Below are positions 62,990 to 64,000 of a stretch of DNA of 64,000 nucleotides, piece after piece. Position 1 is the first letter of the stretch; the number at the start of each line of letters is the position of its first letter. Made by a program: the position numbers and the translations under genes. The notes beneath the pieces are model-generated. The model searched no databases. It was not told where the DNA came from and saw only the letters and a program-made list of their open reading frames with translations. This DNA comes from Pectinatus brassicae (GTDB lineage Bacteria > Bacillota > Negativicutes > Selenomonadales > Selenomonadaceae), in the NCBI RefSeq assembly GCF_014201835.1, contig NZ_JACHFH010000002.1, positions 1 through 64,000 of the forward strand, read 5' to 3'.

Positions 62990-64000
62990 TTAAAACATCT
63001 GCATAAATTCCTGTAAAAAAACATTATAAGATTTATTATCAAGCATTGAATTTATACCATTTTTCATTTTTATATAGTTATATAATTTTAAGAACATCAT
63101 TTCCCATAATTTAGCCTTATTTTTACCAATATTGAGTAAAAATACTACCTGTACCAAAAGATCATCCCACATAATCGGCTTATCTAAAATTAATACTGAA
63201 ACAAATGATTCATTATCTTCGTTATACATAGGATGCGGTATCGCTGCCAAATCCCCAATAGAGGTAGAAGCCATCGCTTCTCTTTCAAAAATTAAGTCTT
63301 TAATTTTTTCTGTCATCAAGCCTTTTTTTATCGCTTTTTTGGTTAAAAAATTAATACATTCTGTTTTATTAGAAAATTTCTTATTTACATAGAAATTATC
63401 TTCTGTAAAGAATTTTTGAATTTCTGCCTTATCCATTTCATTTTTTTGAAAAACCTGCTGCTCAATTTTTGTAATATCTTCTTTTTTAAGCATCCGATTT
63501 ATCATAATGATTTTATCTGATTTAATATTTTTTAATGGCACTGTTGTAAATACATAATCAACATCATCTAAAATGGATATATCAATTTCATAGCCTGGTA
63601 TAATCTGCACAATATTTAATCTGTTATGGAAATACTCTTCAATCTTTGCTTTTAACAGCACTGACATACCAAGTCCGGCTGAACAAACTATTACAACGTT
63701 TTTGGCCTTAATATTTTCTTTTATACCATTTCTGCTGATTGCAGCGCCAAAATGCAGAGCAATATAGCCTATCTCATTTTCATTTATTTTTATCTTGTCG
63801 TATTTTTCTACAACGCTGCTGGCTATTACTCCCATTTGGAAAGCTAATGGATAGTCGTTTTTTATTGTATCTAACAGCTCATTGCGGATAATCATATGAA
63901 ATTCAATTCGTGTCAAAGCAATATTTAAATGCAGTGCTAATCCATCACATAAATACTCATCTTCAGTAAAATCTATCGCCAATTTTTCACGAATTTCCTG
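62990..64000 (-). CDS. PRD/EII-domain transcriptional activator of the PTS operon, partial
   Basis: The C-terminal 336 residues of a BglG/MtlR/LicR-type activator; the frame stays open through the right window edge (QEIREKL precedes residue 1 of the visible piece), so the N-terminal DNA-binding and first PRD domains are missing. Visible in order: a PRD (DEYLCDGLALHLNIALTR with the regulatory His), an EIIB-like domain (VIVCSAGLGMSVLLK with the Cys), and an EIIA-like domain (AAIPHPMYNED with the His). Phosphorylation at these sites would make activity depend on PTS flux. It lies 33-50 bp ahead of EIIA and is probably the local activator. Confidence 0.9.
   Translation of the reverse strand, partial: QEIREKLAIDFTEDEYLCDGLALHLNIALTRIEFHMIIRNELLDTIKNDYPLAFQMGVIASSVVEKYDKIKINENEIGYIALHFGAAISRNGIKENIKAKNVVIVCSAGLGMSVLLKAKIEEYFHNRLNIVQIIPGYEIDISILDDVDYVFTTVPLKNIKSDKIIMINRMLKKEDITKIEQQVFQKNEMDKAEIQKFFTEDNFYVNKKFSNKTECINFLTKKAIKKGLMTEKIKDLIFEREAMASTSIGDLAAIPHPMYNEDNESFVSVLILDKPIMWDDLLVQVVFLLNIGKNKAKLWEMMFLKLYNYIKMKNGINSMLDNKSYNVFLQEFMQMF

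Overview
The window is a low-GC (roughly mid-30s percent by eye) bacterial chromosome segment that mixes Firmicute-type genes with genes for an LPS-bearing outer membrane. The Firmicute side includes a PASTA penicillin-binding protein of SpoVD/FtsI type, LrgAB, an AraM-like dehydrogenase, many TTG starts and strong AGGAGG ribosome binding sites. The envelope side includes a complete aminoarabinose (arn) lipid A modification cluster, an LptA/OstA-like protein and a TonB-like protein. This combination points to a diderm Firmicute of the class Negativicutes (Selenomonas/Pectinatus/Megamonas relatives). That is inference from gene content; no rRNA is present. I saw no tRNA, rRNA or CRISPR array.

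Layout. 0-2.4 kb: sulfate ABC uptake (sbp, cysT, and a cysW cut off after 99 residues by what looks like the end of an IS200/IS605 (TnpB-type) element). 2.5-3 kb: a HIT protein. 3-9.8 kb: the leftward arn operon arnT-arnB-arnC-arnA(formyltransferase)-arnA(decarboxylase)-arnD, with the usually bifunctional ArnA split in two. Divergent from it are uppP (undecaprenyl-PP phosphatase) and an OmpR-type two-component system. 13-19.4 kb: an OPT transporter, then a compact run GNAT, YdjM-like membrane protein, small ArnE/F-like DMT protein, TonB-like protein and PASTA PBP. 19.5-23.8 kb: serS, lrgAB and fetAB. 23.8-27 kb: thiamine genes thiSG (fused), thiH and thiE under a TPP riboswitch. 27-32 kb: a DUF389 membrane protein, a polar amino-acid ABC transporter and an EamA exporter. 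32-38 kb: branched-chain amino acid synthesis, with two acetolactate synthase pairs on either side of ilvC. 38-46 kb: LptA-like, dGTPase, aroC-aroK-aroB, TauE exporter, ketopantoate reductase, YgjP metallopeptidase and AroH chorismate mutase. 46-49.5 kb: UbiB kinase, thiD and a Cof-type HAD phosphatase.

49.6-64 kb is a carbohydrate island of two convergent systems. Rightward, a PrpR-type sigma-54 activator sits next to a clear -24/-12 promoter that precedes a zinc dehydrogenase, uxaB and uxaA: an apparent L-galactonate/tagaturonate to 2-keto-3-deoxygluconate route. Leftward, a PRD/EII-type activator (cut by the window end) precedes a galactitol-family PTS (EIIA, EIIB, EIIC), two zinc dehydrogenases, RpiB, a ribulose-phosphate epimerase and an AraM-like dehydrogenase. 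Isomerase plus epimerase suggests a pentitol-phosphate pathway feeding the pentose phosphate pathway rather than galactitol use.

Observations most worth checking: the ThiS-ThiG fusion with a buried ribosome binding site exactly at the domain junction, the polyol operon with its AraM-like enzyme and a perfect 52-bp palindrome, the sigma-54 hexonate operon, the IS-truncated cysW, and a dispersed structured repeat present in two copies.
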